From the NCBI GenBank assembly GCA_963725655.1, contig CAVRYY010000003.1, forward strand, positions 1,178,001 through 1,242,000: a stretch of DNA of 64,000 nucleotides, given 5' to 3'. Shown here in pieces: positions 52,346 through 59,325 of this stretch. How positions within the stretch are numbered: position 1 is the first letter of the stretch; every line of letters starts with the position of its first letter. This stretch comes from CAVRXT01 sp963725655 (GTDB lineage Bacteria; Acidobacteriota; Terriglobia; Acidiferrales; UBA7541). Under the pieces are notes generated by a model. The model did no database searches, was not told the origin of the DNA, and saw only the letters and a list, made by a program, of their open reading frames with translations. Both the position numbers and the translations under genes were made by a program.

Positions 52346-53248
52346 TTAGTCGAGCCGGCTTCCGGTCAACCGCTGGTAGGCGTCGCGGTATTTCTGCCGC
52401 GTGCCGGCCACCACATCGGCCGGCAGTTCCGGCCCGGGGGCCTGCTTGTTCCAACCGACGCGTTCGAGATAATCGCGGACAAACTGCTTATCGAAAGAGG
52501 GCTGGGCGCTGCCTGGGGAGAACTGATCGGCCGGCCAGAAGCGCGAGGAATCGGGGGTAAGCGCTTCGTCGATCCAGATGAGCTCTTTGTCAAGGGTTCC
52601 GAATTCGAACTTGGTGTCGGCGATGATGATGCCGCGTTCGGCGGCGTAGGCCGACGCGCGATAGTAGATTTCGAGGCTGACGTTCTTCACGCGCTCGGCC
52701 AGGTCGCGTCCGAGCAGAGCGATGGTTTCCTGGAACGAAATATTTTCGTCGTGGCCGGAAGTGGCTTTGGTGGACGGGGTAAAGATGGCCTCGGGCAGGC
52801 GGTCGGATTCGCGCAGGCCTGGCGGGAGGGAAATGCCGCAGATTCCGCCGTTCTTTTTGTAGTCCTTCCATCCGGACCCGGCGATGTAACCGCGGACCAC
52901 GCATTCGACCGGCAGCGGCTCGGTGCGGCGCACGATCATGGCGCGGCCGGACAAAGTTTCGGCGTATGGGGCCAGTTCGCCGTCAAATTGCGTGGCGGAG
53001 ATGACGTGATTTGGCACGAGGTCCGCGAGCTTATCGAACCAGAACATGGATAGCTGGGTGAGCACCCGGCCTTTGTCGGGGATGGGCGTGGGCAGGACCA
53101 CGTCGAAGGCCGAGAGGCGGTCGGTAGCCACGATCAGCAAGCGCTGCGCGTCGAGATCGTAAATGTCGCGAACTTTTCCTCGGGCCCGCAGGCGGAGGCC
53201 GGGAAAATCGGTTTGAGAAATCGCTGGAATCATGTGAGGAGTCGCCAA
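52346..53248 (-). CDS. purC: SAICAR synthetase
   Basis: 300 residues from a TTG at 53248 (AAAGGA about 10 bases upstream); the ATG at 53233 is the alternative. ATP-site and substrate motifs GKVRDIYDLDAQRLLIVATDRLSAFDVVLPTPIPDKGRVL, VRGYIAGSGWKDYKKNG, IFTPSTKATSGHDENI and IADTKFEFG. The long form with SRFWPADQFSPGSAQPSFDKQFVRDYL resembles yeast-type PurC. It joins aspartate to CAIR in purine synthesis. No other pur gene is close. Confidence 0.96.
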   Translation of the reverse strand: MATPHMIPAISQTDFPGLRLRARGKVRDIYDLDAQRLLIVATDRLSAFDVVLPTPIPDKGRVLTQLSMFWFDKLADLVPNHVISATQFDGELAPYAETLSGRAMIVRRTEPLPVECVVRGYIAGSGWKDYKKNGGICGISLPPGLRESDRLPEAIFTPSTKATSGHDENISFQETIALLGRDLAERVKNVSLEIYYRASAYAAERGIIIADTKFEFGTLDKELIWIDEALTPDSSRFWPADQFSPGSAQPSFDKQFVRDYLERVGWNKQAPGPELPADVVAGTRQKYRDAYQRLTGSRLD

Positions 53249-53508
53249 GGTATCGCCGTCCTTTAATCTGGGAGGCGGTATTCTACTTCACGACGACGCG
53301 AAGTCAACCGGGAAGAAAACTGTATGTGGAAAATTTCGATTGACGCGGAGATTTTTCGCGGTTCCGGGTTTGCAACCAGCGAAAGTATTTCCCCCGGTGT
53401 GCGCAAGCAGCTCGGGGTGTACCGTTCTTAGGTATAGATCGCTCAAGATCGGAATCAGGGCGAGGCAAATCCGCCTGAAGGTTCCGCCGCCGCGGCCGCA
53501 GCGGTGCA

Positions 53509-53664
53509 ACGATCCAAAGCGCAAAAGATATCCGCGAGGGCGTAAGAGCTTACGACGCGGCCAAGTGGGATATCGCCATCGACGATTTCCAGCAAGCCAA
53601 GGCTCTCGATTCCGCCTCCACTGACGCCCGTCTCGATCTGGCGATGCCGAACTTGCAGAACGTT
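53509..53664 (+). pseudogene. Remnant of a TPR protein gene
   Basis: The frame reads SAKDIREGVRAYDAAKWDIAIDDFQQ then AKALDSASTDARLDLAMPNLQN, which looks like one and a half TPR units of the acidobacterial type. No start codon exists between the preceding in-frame stop (53476) and this stretch, and the similarity ends abruptly before the parS-like sites. Best read as a gene fragment left by deletion or insertion. Confidence 0.45.
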
Positions 53665-53696
53665 ACGGCGGGGAACGATGCGCGGCGACGTCGAAA

Positions 53697-53712
53697 TGTT
53701 TCACGTGGAACA
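53697..53712. other. parS-like centromere site 1
   Basis: TGTTTCACGTGGAACA differs by one base from the widely conserved ParB-binding consensus TGTTTCACGTGAAACA and keeps its CACGTG centre. A second identical copy lies 34 bases away. Confidence 0.7.
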
Positions 53713-53730
53713 ATCCGCGGCGCGCCAAAA

Positions 53731-53746
53731 TGTTTCACGTGGAACA
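53731..53746. other. parS-like centromere site 2
   Basis: Identical 16-mer to the copy at 53697, in the same orientation. A half-matching TGTTCCAC follows at 53758. No parA or parB gene is in the window. Confidence 0.7.
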
Positions 53747-54386
53747 ACTGGGCCGACTGTTCCACTTTGAAAATCCGAAACGGGAAATTCCCATTTCGGG
53801 AATGCCCGAGCCTCTGATTTTTCTTCGTAGTTGTCGTCGAAGTTGAAGTTGGGCGGCGCATCGGTCACCCTTCAGCGCGCGGGTTTTCCACGTCATTAAT
53901 TTTTTTGGCGATTGTTGTTGGGCGAGAGCTCTCGGTGTCTTTGGGAGTTTGCCGCCGGAGCGATGGCGCTACGGGCCGCAGTTTTTGCACCCGGGAAGGG
54001 GCGCGGCGGCCGGATCGCTTTTCGAGACGACAAATGAATTTTGCCGGGAATCGGAGAAACTCGGTCCTTTGAATTCAGGCACTTAGCAGGGGGATTGCTG
54101 GCAGTGTTGCCATTTAGAAATTGCCGGTGCGGGAGAGATTTTCCGTTTTCAGCGCGGCACGGTGCAGGAACTTCGGGCAGGGATTGGTGCCGAGCAAGAG
54201 TTGCAGCAGGGTGGTCCCGAGGCGGTTCGGGCGACGCCAACATGTCGCGCCCCCTTTCTTATCCAACCTAGCACTTGGGAAGTTTGATGGGAAGGGATCA
54301 CTTCGGTGGACGTTCCCTTCATTTTTTACAGAATAACCCTCGAATGGAACGGGATGTGCACTCCGGAGTGGAAGATCCCTGGCGGT
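53747..54386. other. Gene-free stretch after the parS-like sites
   Basis: Part of a region of about 2 kb (53249-55300) without a convincing gene. Short open frames on both strands lack ribosome sites and protein-like composition. The remainder of the region is occupied by the repeats listed next. Confidence 0.5.
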
Positions 54387-54424
54387 GAACACAAGACATG
54401 GCGCAGAAGTCGCGCCAATCGGTA
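54387..54424. repeat. Copy 1 of a ~38-bp interspersed repeat
   Basis: GAACACAAGAC, ATGGCGCAGAA, G, TCGCGCCAATCGGTA. The matching copies are at 54724-54755 and 57917-57954. Each is followed within about 50-100 bases by a CAC-Py-AC..GTTGTG hairpin. Confidence 0.8.
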
Positions 54425-54468
54425 GGGCTCGGATTCGGGTGGCGCACCCGCTTTGGTTGAGAGCGTGG

Positions 54469-54487
54469 CACAACCATTCTGGTTGTG
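54469..54487. repeat. Hairpin repeat, A-T variant
   Basis: CACAACCA (54469-54476), loop TTC, TGGTTGTG (54480-54487), preceded by CGTGG. Compared with the copy at 48653 both arms changed G-C to A-T, keeping the 8-bp stem perfect. Confidence 0.75.
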
Positions 54488-54723
54488 AGCAGGGGTGGTT
54501 GGTGCGCCGACTATGAAAGAGCCAGCAACACCATTGCTCTTGTGCGCAAACAAGGGGATCAGGCAAGCAGGAGATGCCGATGCCCTACAGTCAATCAGGC
54601 GAAGAGAAGTTGTCTGTTCCCGAAAGGATATTGGGTATAGCCTTCGCTATAGCCATCGTCATATTCGCCATCCGAATCCTTCTCGATATAGGCGGTGTGG
54701 AATAGTCCTTATATTGAAAGGTC

Positions 54724-54755
54724 GAATACATGGCGCAGAATGCGCGCCAATCGGT
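54724..54755. repeat. Copy 2 of the ~38-bp interspersed repeat
   Basis: GAATACATGGCGCAGAA then TGCGCGCCAATCGGT; shares the ATGGCGCAGAA and GCGCCAATCGGT blocks with the copies at 54387 and 57917. Confidence 0.75.
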
Positions 54756-54828
54756 CGGTTGGTTTCTTGTGGCACAGGCGTTTGTCTTTATTATCACGAC
54801 ATCCGTTAGACTTTGGTTGTGAACGTGG

Positions 54829-54893
54829 CACGACTACTCTGGTTGTGAATAAGCAATTCGGTGTCCGGGGACCCACAACCAGGAATGGTTGTG
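54829..54893. repeat. Two further hairpin repeats, the second inverted
   Basis: 54829-54847 is CACGACTA, CTC, TGGTTGTG, which pairs with G-T wobbles. 54874-54893 is CACAACCA, GGAA, TGGTTGTG with the flanking GTGGCAC on the right, meaning the element lies in the opposite orientation. Together they form a larger inverted arrangement. Confidence 0.65.
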
Positions 54894-54945
54894 GCACAAC
54901 GGCTGGCCAGGAGCTAAGGGATCTGCGGGGGCGGCTCGCAAGACC

Positions 54946-55129
54946 AAGTCAAAAACGTGGAGAACCCAGGTGTGAAATCGACACTGCCCACTTCACTTCG
55001 CTCAGTACCCACCTGAGAATCTACGTCGCGTACCACGGCGTAAGTCAAAAACGTGGAGAACCCAGGTGTGAAATCGACACCTGGGTCACCCATTTCGCTT
55101 CGCTCAGTACCACCTGAGAATCTACGTCG
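54946..55129. repeat. Tandem ~83-bp direct repeat, period 96
   Basis: Unit 1 (54946-55028) and unit 2 (55042-55124) both read AAGTCAAAAACGTGGAGAAC, CCAGGTGTGAAATCGACAC, TTCGCTCAGTAC and CACCTGAGAATCTACGTCG, with a few small indels. Each unit contains CCAGGTGT and CACCTGAG, so it can fold back. No open frame crosses it with credible coding sequence. Confidence 0.8.
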
Positions 55130-55300
55130 TCGTGCAAGTCCTGGCTGCCCTCTGCGATGCGCAGGTAGAGAAGATCCGAAAGCACGGAAGCGAACTACAA
55201 GAACCGATCAGAGGAGTTGAACCCGCACACGTGAAGGCGACGTGTGGGGCACCCACCTGCAACGGCTACACCAGAGTCAAAGCACGCTTAACTAAGGTTG

Positions 55301-56131
55301 TCAGGAGGTGGGTGGCTTTCGTGCCCTTATGAACGCGCTGATGAATTTGCCTTCGACTTCGGCGGCGATCGAATCGGCGTCGATTCCCTGGGCGGTGAGG
55401 AATTGCTGGGCGTCTGCCACTTTATAGACGCGGGTGGGCTCGATGGTGACCTGTTCGAAGCCTGCCGCTTGCAGCTTGGATGTGTATTCGGAATCCTTCA
55501 ACGCGCCGGCCACGCAGCCAACCCACAGCTCGATGTTTTTTCTGATGTCGGCCGGCACATCGCCCCTGACCACCACGTCGGAAACGGCGAACCTGCCGCC
55601 GGGACGGAGGACGCGAAACGCTTCGGCCAAAACTTTATCTTTGTCGGCCGATAGATTGATGACGCAGTTTGAAATCACAACATCGACGCTATTGGCGGGC
55701 AGCGGAATATTTTCTATCTCGCCTTTCAAGAATTCCACGTTACCGACCGCGGCCTTTTTTTGATTTTCCCGCGCCAGAGCCAGCATTTCGTCGGTCATAT
55801 CCAGGCCGTAGGCCTTGCCGCCGGGACTGACGCGCTTCGCCGACAGCAGCACATCGATGCCACCGCCGGAACCGAGATCCAAGACGACCTCGCCGGGCTT
55901 TAGTTCCGCCAGCGCGGTGGGGTTACCGCAGCCGAGGGAAGCCGATACCGCCGCGGTGGGAATTCCGGCGGTCTGGCGGGGATCATAGAGATTCCCGGTG
56001 ATCGGGTCGCCGCCACAACAGGTGGAGGAAGGAGAAGTGCCGCAGGCGGCGACGCCGCCGGCGGACACGCGGTTCGCGGCTTCTCCGTACTTTTCCTTCA
56101 CGGCCTGGGTGATGTTATTGGGCTGATTCAT
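55301..56131 (-). CDS. arsM: Arsenite S-adenosylmethionine methyltransferase
   Basis: 276 residues with AAGGGGG before the ATG. SAM motif LDLGSGGGIDVLLSAKRV. Arsenic-binding Cys candidates occur in the early CCGG, in NCVINL and in WVGCVAGAL; the last two match the conserved pair of ArsM proteins. The phrase YDPRQTAGIPTAAVSASLGCGNPTALAELKPGEVVLDLGSG is typical. It methylates As(III) to mono- and dimethyl forms. It is divergent from arsR across a 60-base gap carrying a palindromic operator, so it is probably induced by arsenite. Confidence 0.95.
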   Translation of the reverse strand: MNQPNNITQAVKEKYGEAANRVSAGGVAACGTSPSSTCCGGDPITGNLYDPRQTAGIPTAAVSASLGCGNPTALAELKPGEVVLDLGSGGGIDVLLSAKRVSPGGKAYGLDMTDEMLALARENQKKAAVGNVEFLKGEIENIPLPANSVDVVISNCVINLSADKDKVLAEAFRVLRPGGRFAVSDVVVRGDVPADIRKNIELWVGCVAGALKDSEYTSKLQAAGFEQVTIEPTRVYKVADAQQFLTAQGIDADSIAAEVEGKFISAFIRARKPPTS

Positions 56132-56164
56132 TTTCTTCCCCCTTGAATGGAAGAGCGAGGCATA

Positions 56165-56188
56165 CTATATTCGCTTAGGCGAATATAG
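56165..56188. promoter_or_regulatory. ArsR operator between arsM and arsR
   Basis: Perfect 10-bp arms CTATATTCGC (56165-56174) and GCGAATATAG (56179-56188) around TTAG. The position between the divergent arsM and arsR starts, 3 bases before the arsR ATG, means one bound repressor dimer could block both genes. Confidence 0.85.
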
Positions 56189-56191
56189 AAC

Positions 56192-56551
56192 ATGACCCAG
56201 CCAAGTGTCAATCTGATGTTCCGCGCTTTCTCCGATCGCACCCGGCTGCGCATTTTGCATCTGCTGCTGAAAGGGGAGATGTGCGTCTGCGACATCGTGA
56301 CGATTATCCGGGTGCCGCAACCGAAGGCGTCGCGGCACCTGGCCTATCTGCGGAGGGCCGGGCTGATCCAAAAGAGAAAGCAAGGTTTGTGGGCGTACTA
56401 CACGCTGACTGCTCCGGCCTCGCCGTTCCATCAGAGCTTGATCAAATGTCTGAAGGAATGTTTTCGCGATGTGCCGGAGTTGGCTCGCGACGACAAGCGG
56501 GCGCTACATTCCTGCTGTGGAAACGTGCCGGCATGCAAGCCAATGGGATGA
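56192..56551 (+). CDS. arsR: ArsR-family arsenic-responsive repressor
   Basis: 119 residues with a winged HTH: MFRAFSDRTRLRILHLLLKGEMCVCDIVTIIRVPQPKASRHLAYLRRAGLIQKRKQGLWAYYTL. The metal site CVC in EMCVCDI corresponds to the ELCVCDL As(III) motif of ArsR. Extra Cys (CLKECF, HSCCGNVPAC) lie at the C-terminus. It releases its operator when As(III) binds. It overlaps the arsenate reductase gene by 4 bases (ATGA). Confidence 0.95.
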   Translation: MTQPSVNLMFRAFSDRTRLRILHLLLKGEMCVCDIVTIIRVPQPKASRHLAYLRRAGLIQKRKQGLWAYYTLTAPASPFHQSLIKCLKECFRDVPELARDDKRALHSCCGNVPACKPMG

Positions 56552-57045
56552 CTATGGCGAATCACTACAATGTTTTGTTTCTCTGCACCGGGAACTCGGC
56601 GCGCTCGATCATGGCCGAAGCGATTCTCAATCGCAAGGGTAAGCCCGCGTTCGCAGCCTATAGCGCGGGCAGTCACCCGGCGGGCATGGTCCGGCCCGAG
56701 GCCCTGAAGCAGCTGAGACTTGCGCATCTACCAACCGAGGGACTGCGCAGCAAGAGTTGGGAGGAGTTCGCGGCACCCGGCGCTCCACCGATGCACTTTG
56801 TTTTTACGGTCTGCGACAGCGCCGCAAAGGAAACCTGTCCTGTCTGGCCGGGGCATCCGATGACCGCGCACTGGGGCATTCCCGATCCGGCTGCGGTTAC
56901 CGGGCCGCCGGAAGTGATTGAGCGTGCTTACCAGGAAGCGTTCATGATCCTGGATCGCCGGATCGGACTGTTTCTGTGTCTGCCTATGGCGAGCCTGGAT
57001 GCGCTGGCGATCCAGAGAGAAGTTGACCGGATCGGCCAACAATGA
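56548..57045 (+). CDS. arsC: Arsenate reductase (low-molecular-weight phosphatase type)
   Basis: 165 residues from the ATG at 56548 inside the arsR stop; a second ATG at 56554 is also possible. The P-loop CTGNSARS (Cx5R) is followed by AYSAGSHPAGMVRPEALKQL and FVFTVCDSAAKETCPVWPGHPMTAHWGIPDPA, which holds the additional redox Cys residues of thioredoxin-coupled arsenate reductases. It reduces As(V) to As(III), the substrate of ArsM and of the channel encoded next. Overlaps that gene by 4 bases. Confidence 0.95.
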   Translation: MTMANHYNVLFLCTGNSARSIMAEAILNRKGKPAFAAYSAGSHPAGMVRPEALKQLRLAHLPTEGLRSKSWEEFAAPGAPPMHFVFTVCDSAAKETCPVWPGHPMTAHWGIPDPAAVTGPPEVIERAYQEAFMILDRRIGLFLCLPMASLDALAIQREVDRIGQQ

Positions 57046-57755
57046 CAGCCACACTTTCCCGCCGGGCGGTATCGGAATTTCTGGGCACGGGATTTCTGGT
57101 CGCCGCGGTGATCGGTTCCGGGATCATGGGGGAACGGCTGGCGGGCGGCAACGTTGCGATCGCTCTTCTTGCGAATACGATCGCCACCGGCGCCGCGTTG
57201 ATCGCTTTGATCCTGACGTTCGGGCCGATCTCGGGTGCGCATTTCAACCCCGCGGTAACGATTATGGACGCTATCGAGCGCGGATTGCCGTGGAGGGAGG
57301 CTGGCTGGTACGTGGCCGCGCAGTGTGTAGGCGGCGTTGGCGGTACAGCTGTGGCCCATTTGATGTTTCGGTTGCCGCTGATTTCGATTTCGCGCCATGC
57401 ACGAAGCGGCGCGGCGCAGAATTTCAGCGAGTTTGTCGCAACGTTTGGCTTGCTGGCGGTGATCTGGGGCTGCTCGCGGCAGCGCTCCGAAATGGCCGCT
57501 TTCGCGGTGGGGGCGTACATTAGCGCTGCGTATTGGTTCACGTCGTCGACCTCGTTTGCAAATCCTGCGGTCACGATCGCGCGCTGCCTGAGTGACACAT
57601 TTGCGGGCATCCGTCCTGGTGATGTTCCGGGCTTCATCGTCGCTCAGTTTTTGGGAGCGCTTGCGGCGACAATCGCCTTCCGGTGGCTGGTTCCTAGCCT
57701 GGATACACAGGCGGAAAACGTTCTATTGCCTCACGGCTCAGATAAAATTCGATAG
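57042..57755 (+). CDS. Aquaglyceroporin-family channel in an arsenic operon (AqpS-like)
   Basis: 237 residues. Six membrane helices with two NPA boxes, HFNPAVT and SFANPAVT, in half-helices as in MIP channels. In Sinorhizobium meliloti AqpS sits in an ars operon and lets As(III) made by ArsC flow out down its gradient. The same logic (arsR-arsC-aqp, no arsB or acr3) is seen here. The second box has no aromatic/Arg filter residue that I can assign with certainty. Confidence 0.9.
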   Translation: MTATLSRRAVSEFLGTGFLVAAVIGSGIMGERLAGGNVAIALLANTIATGAALIALILTFGPISGAHFNPAVTIMDAIERGLPWREAGWYVAAQCVGGVGGTAVAHLMFRLPLISISRHARSGAAQNFSEFVATFGLLAVIWGCSRQRSEMAAFAVGAYISAAYWFTSSTSFANPAVTIARCLSDTFAGIRPGDVPGFIVAQFLGALAATIAFRWLVPSLDTQAENVLLPHGSDKIR

Positions 57756-58324
57756 CCGGCGGGGGGCGTAGGTGCTGAATCGGTGGCACCGCGATCACCG
57801 CCGTCAGATCAGCAGCGTGGCGCAGCCACTCCTGGCGGCAAGGATCGCCGAAACACCCCCGCTTACTGAATTCGGATACTCTGCACGAACGTTTTCGGAC
57901 TTAACCCCCTGGCCGCGAACACAAGACATGGCGCAGAATTCGCGCCAATCGGTACTTTGGTTTCGGACGGCACGACGACTCTGGTTGTGGTGGAACAACT
58001 ACGCAGATTATGAGTAGTGAAGGTTTCGTTTTTTTGGTTTGGCGGATGCTCATCGCGAGTAGCAGTGGAGCAATTCAGAATTGAGGCCTCCACAACCGGC
58101 GGCGGTCGTGGAGGCAGCTCTCCTAGGGGCAAGGTGTGACTTTTGTTTAGTTACTGAAGGTGGTGGCACACCCTTAAGGGTGTATTTTCAGCTTTTGATG
58201 AGCAGTAGGGTTTTCCGTTTTGGCTTGGTGGATGGTGCCCGCGGCTGCCGTGGAGCGATCTGGCCCCGGGGATGATATCGTCGATCCTTTGTGCCAGAGC
58301 TCCGGAGTCTTCCGTAGGCTTGAA
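57756..58324. other. Gene-free region with hairpin and interspersed repeats
   Basis: 569 bases between the channel gene and the broken PIN gene. It contains a degenerate hairpin at 57820-57838 and copy 3 of the ~38-bp repeat at 57917-57954. A hairpin variant CACGACGA, CTC, TGGTTGTG follows at 57971-57989. The remainder shows no credible gene. Confidence 0.6.
57917..57989. repeat. Copy 3 of the interspersed repeat plus its hairpin
   Basis: 57917-57954 reads GAACACAAGAC, ATGGCGCAGAA, T, TCGCGCCAATCGGTA, differing from copy 1 at a single base within 38. The hairpin at 57971-57989 follows 16 bases later, so the two parts travel together as one composite element. Confidence 0.8.
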
Positions 58325-58803
58325 TCACGGTTGCATGTATCGTAATTTCACCGCGGACGTATAAGCGCTCGTTGCGCTGAGGGTTGAGTGAAATTTCTTG
58401 TCGCAAGAGTAAAAAATGACTCGCCTCCCTAGTTCATAGGACAAGTCGCGACAGGTTTCGGCAATGATTGCATCTGCACTTCCGAGATTTCTTCGCTTTA
58501 TTACTCTCGCGTACCGCAGCAAATGCCTCGCGTTCTCTAAGTCTCTCTTGGTGACGTCTCGCACGAAAATCCTTCCACGCGCGACGTCTCGAAGAACCTT
58601 CGATACATCCGATCGTATTCCTTGTCACCCGCACCCTGCATGAAGCAATAGTGCGCAAATGCGCTCCCCAATTCGACGACCGTCAGTTCGGAAACATAAA
58701 TCGTGTACCTGTGATTGGAGACGATTCGGCTAATCCGGGCAGATATCCTGGTCTTGATATATCGGTGCTTGAGCGCGCACGTATCGAAGAAATAAGCTGG
58801 CAT
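58325..58803 (-). pseudogene. PIN-domain nuclease, frameshifted
   Basis: Frame 1 from the ATG at 58803 gives MPAYFFDTCALKHRYIK ... YVSELTVVELGSAFAHYC ... EYDRMYRRF and then runs into a stop at 58537. The neighbouring frame continues the domain: KVLRDVARGRIFVRDVTKRDLENARHLL ... NLGSADAIIAETCRDLSY ... VIFYSCDKKFHSTL, ending at 58325. A one-base change near 58590-58605 restores about 159 residues. The four acidic positions of PIN ribonucleases (Asp7, Glu44, Asp in GSADA, Asp in SCDKK) are all present across the two frames. It lies 6 bases after the receiver gene and looks like the operon's effector. True inactivation, sequencing error and programmed shifting are all possible. Confidence 0.75.
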
Positions 58804-58809
58804 GGCTGG

Positions 58810-59307
58810 TCAATTTTTTTGCAGGTGTTTTTTAAGTTTCCTTTGGGCGCGCTTTGCCTTCGTGACGCTACCTTCTGCTCCCTTGAGAATATCTTCGGCG
58901 ATTACATTCCAGGAACGGTTTACAGGTTCTTGGTTCAACAATGTCGAAATCGCTAGCAAGAGATCCTCGTTCCGGGCGGGCTTGTGAAGATATTTATCAA
59001 CCTCCATCTCGGAACGTATCGATTCTCGAACGCTCTGGTCCTGCAACCTCTGGTCCAATTTCCCCGAAATAAGTATTGACCTTACAAGAGGTAGTTTCTT
59101 TCGGATTCGCGACAGGAGCTCCAGACCTTTCATCTGGGGCATAACGTAATCCAGAACTACCAAGTCAAATCGAGTTTCATCGCAGGCTTGCAAAGCCAGT
59201 TGGCCGGAAGACGCAGTTTTGACCGCGTATCCCCTGCCACGGAGGAGCGCCTCCCATGCATCTAGTTCGTCCTGTTCGTTATCAACTAGGAGAATGTGAT
59301 AGGGCAC
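58810..59307 (-). CDS. Stand-alone receiver (REC) response regulator
   Basis: 165 residues. Receiver domain 1-125: acidic D9 and E11, phospho-acceptor D53 in VVLDYVMPQMKG, Ser81 and Lys109 in KYLHKP. There is no DNA-binding or enzymatic output domain; the last 40 residues are a basic helix (SVTKAKRAQRKLKKHLQKN). It begins 18 bases after the kinase gene and ends 6 bases before the PIN gene, so it should carry the signal from the kinase to a partner protein. Base composition is visibly less GC-rich than that of the core genes. Confidence 0.92.
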   Translation of the reverse strand: MPYHILLVDNEQDELDAWEALLRGRGYAVKTASSGQLALQACDETRFDLVVLDYVMPQMKGLELLSRIRKKLPLVRSILISGKLDQRLQDQSVRESIRSEMEVDKYLHKPARNEDLLLAISTLLNQEPVNRSWNVIAEDILKGAEGSVTKAKRAQRKLKKHLQKN

Positions 59308-59325
59308 GAAAGCCTCAGCACTATG

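Noticed and set aside
54946..55129. CRISPR-like direct repeats
   Set aside because: Only two units, each about 83 bases, with a 13-base gap; no spacer series and no cas genes.
54495..55332. Several short plus-strand frames in the repeat region
   Set aside because: They cross the repeats and hairpins, change composition along their length and lack ribosome sites; they follow the repeats rather than a gene.
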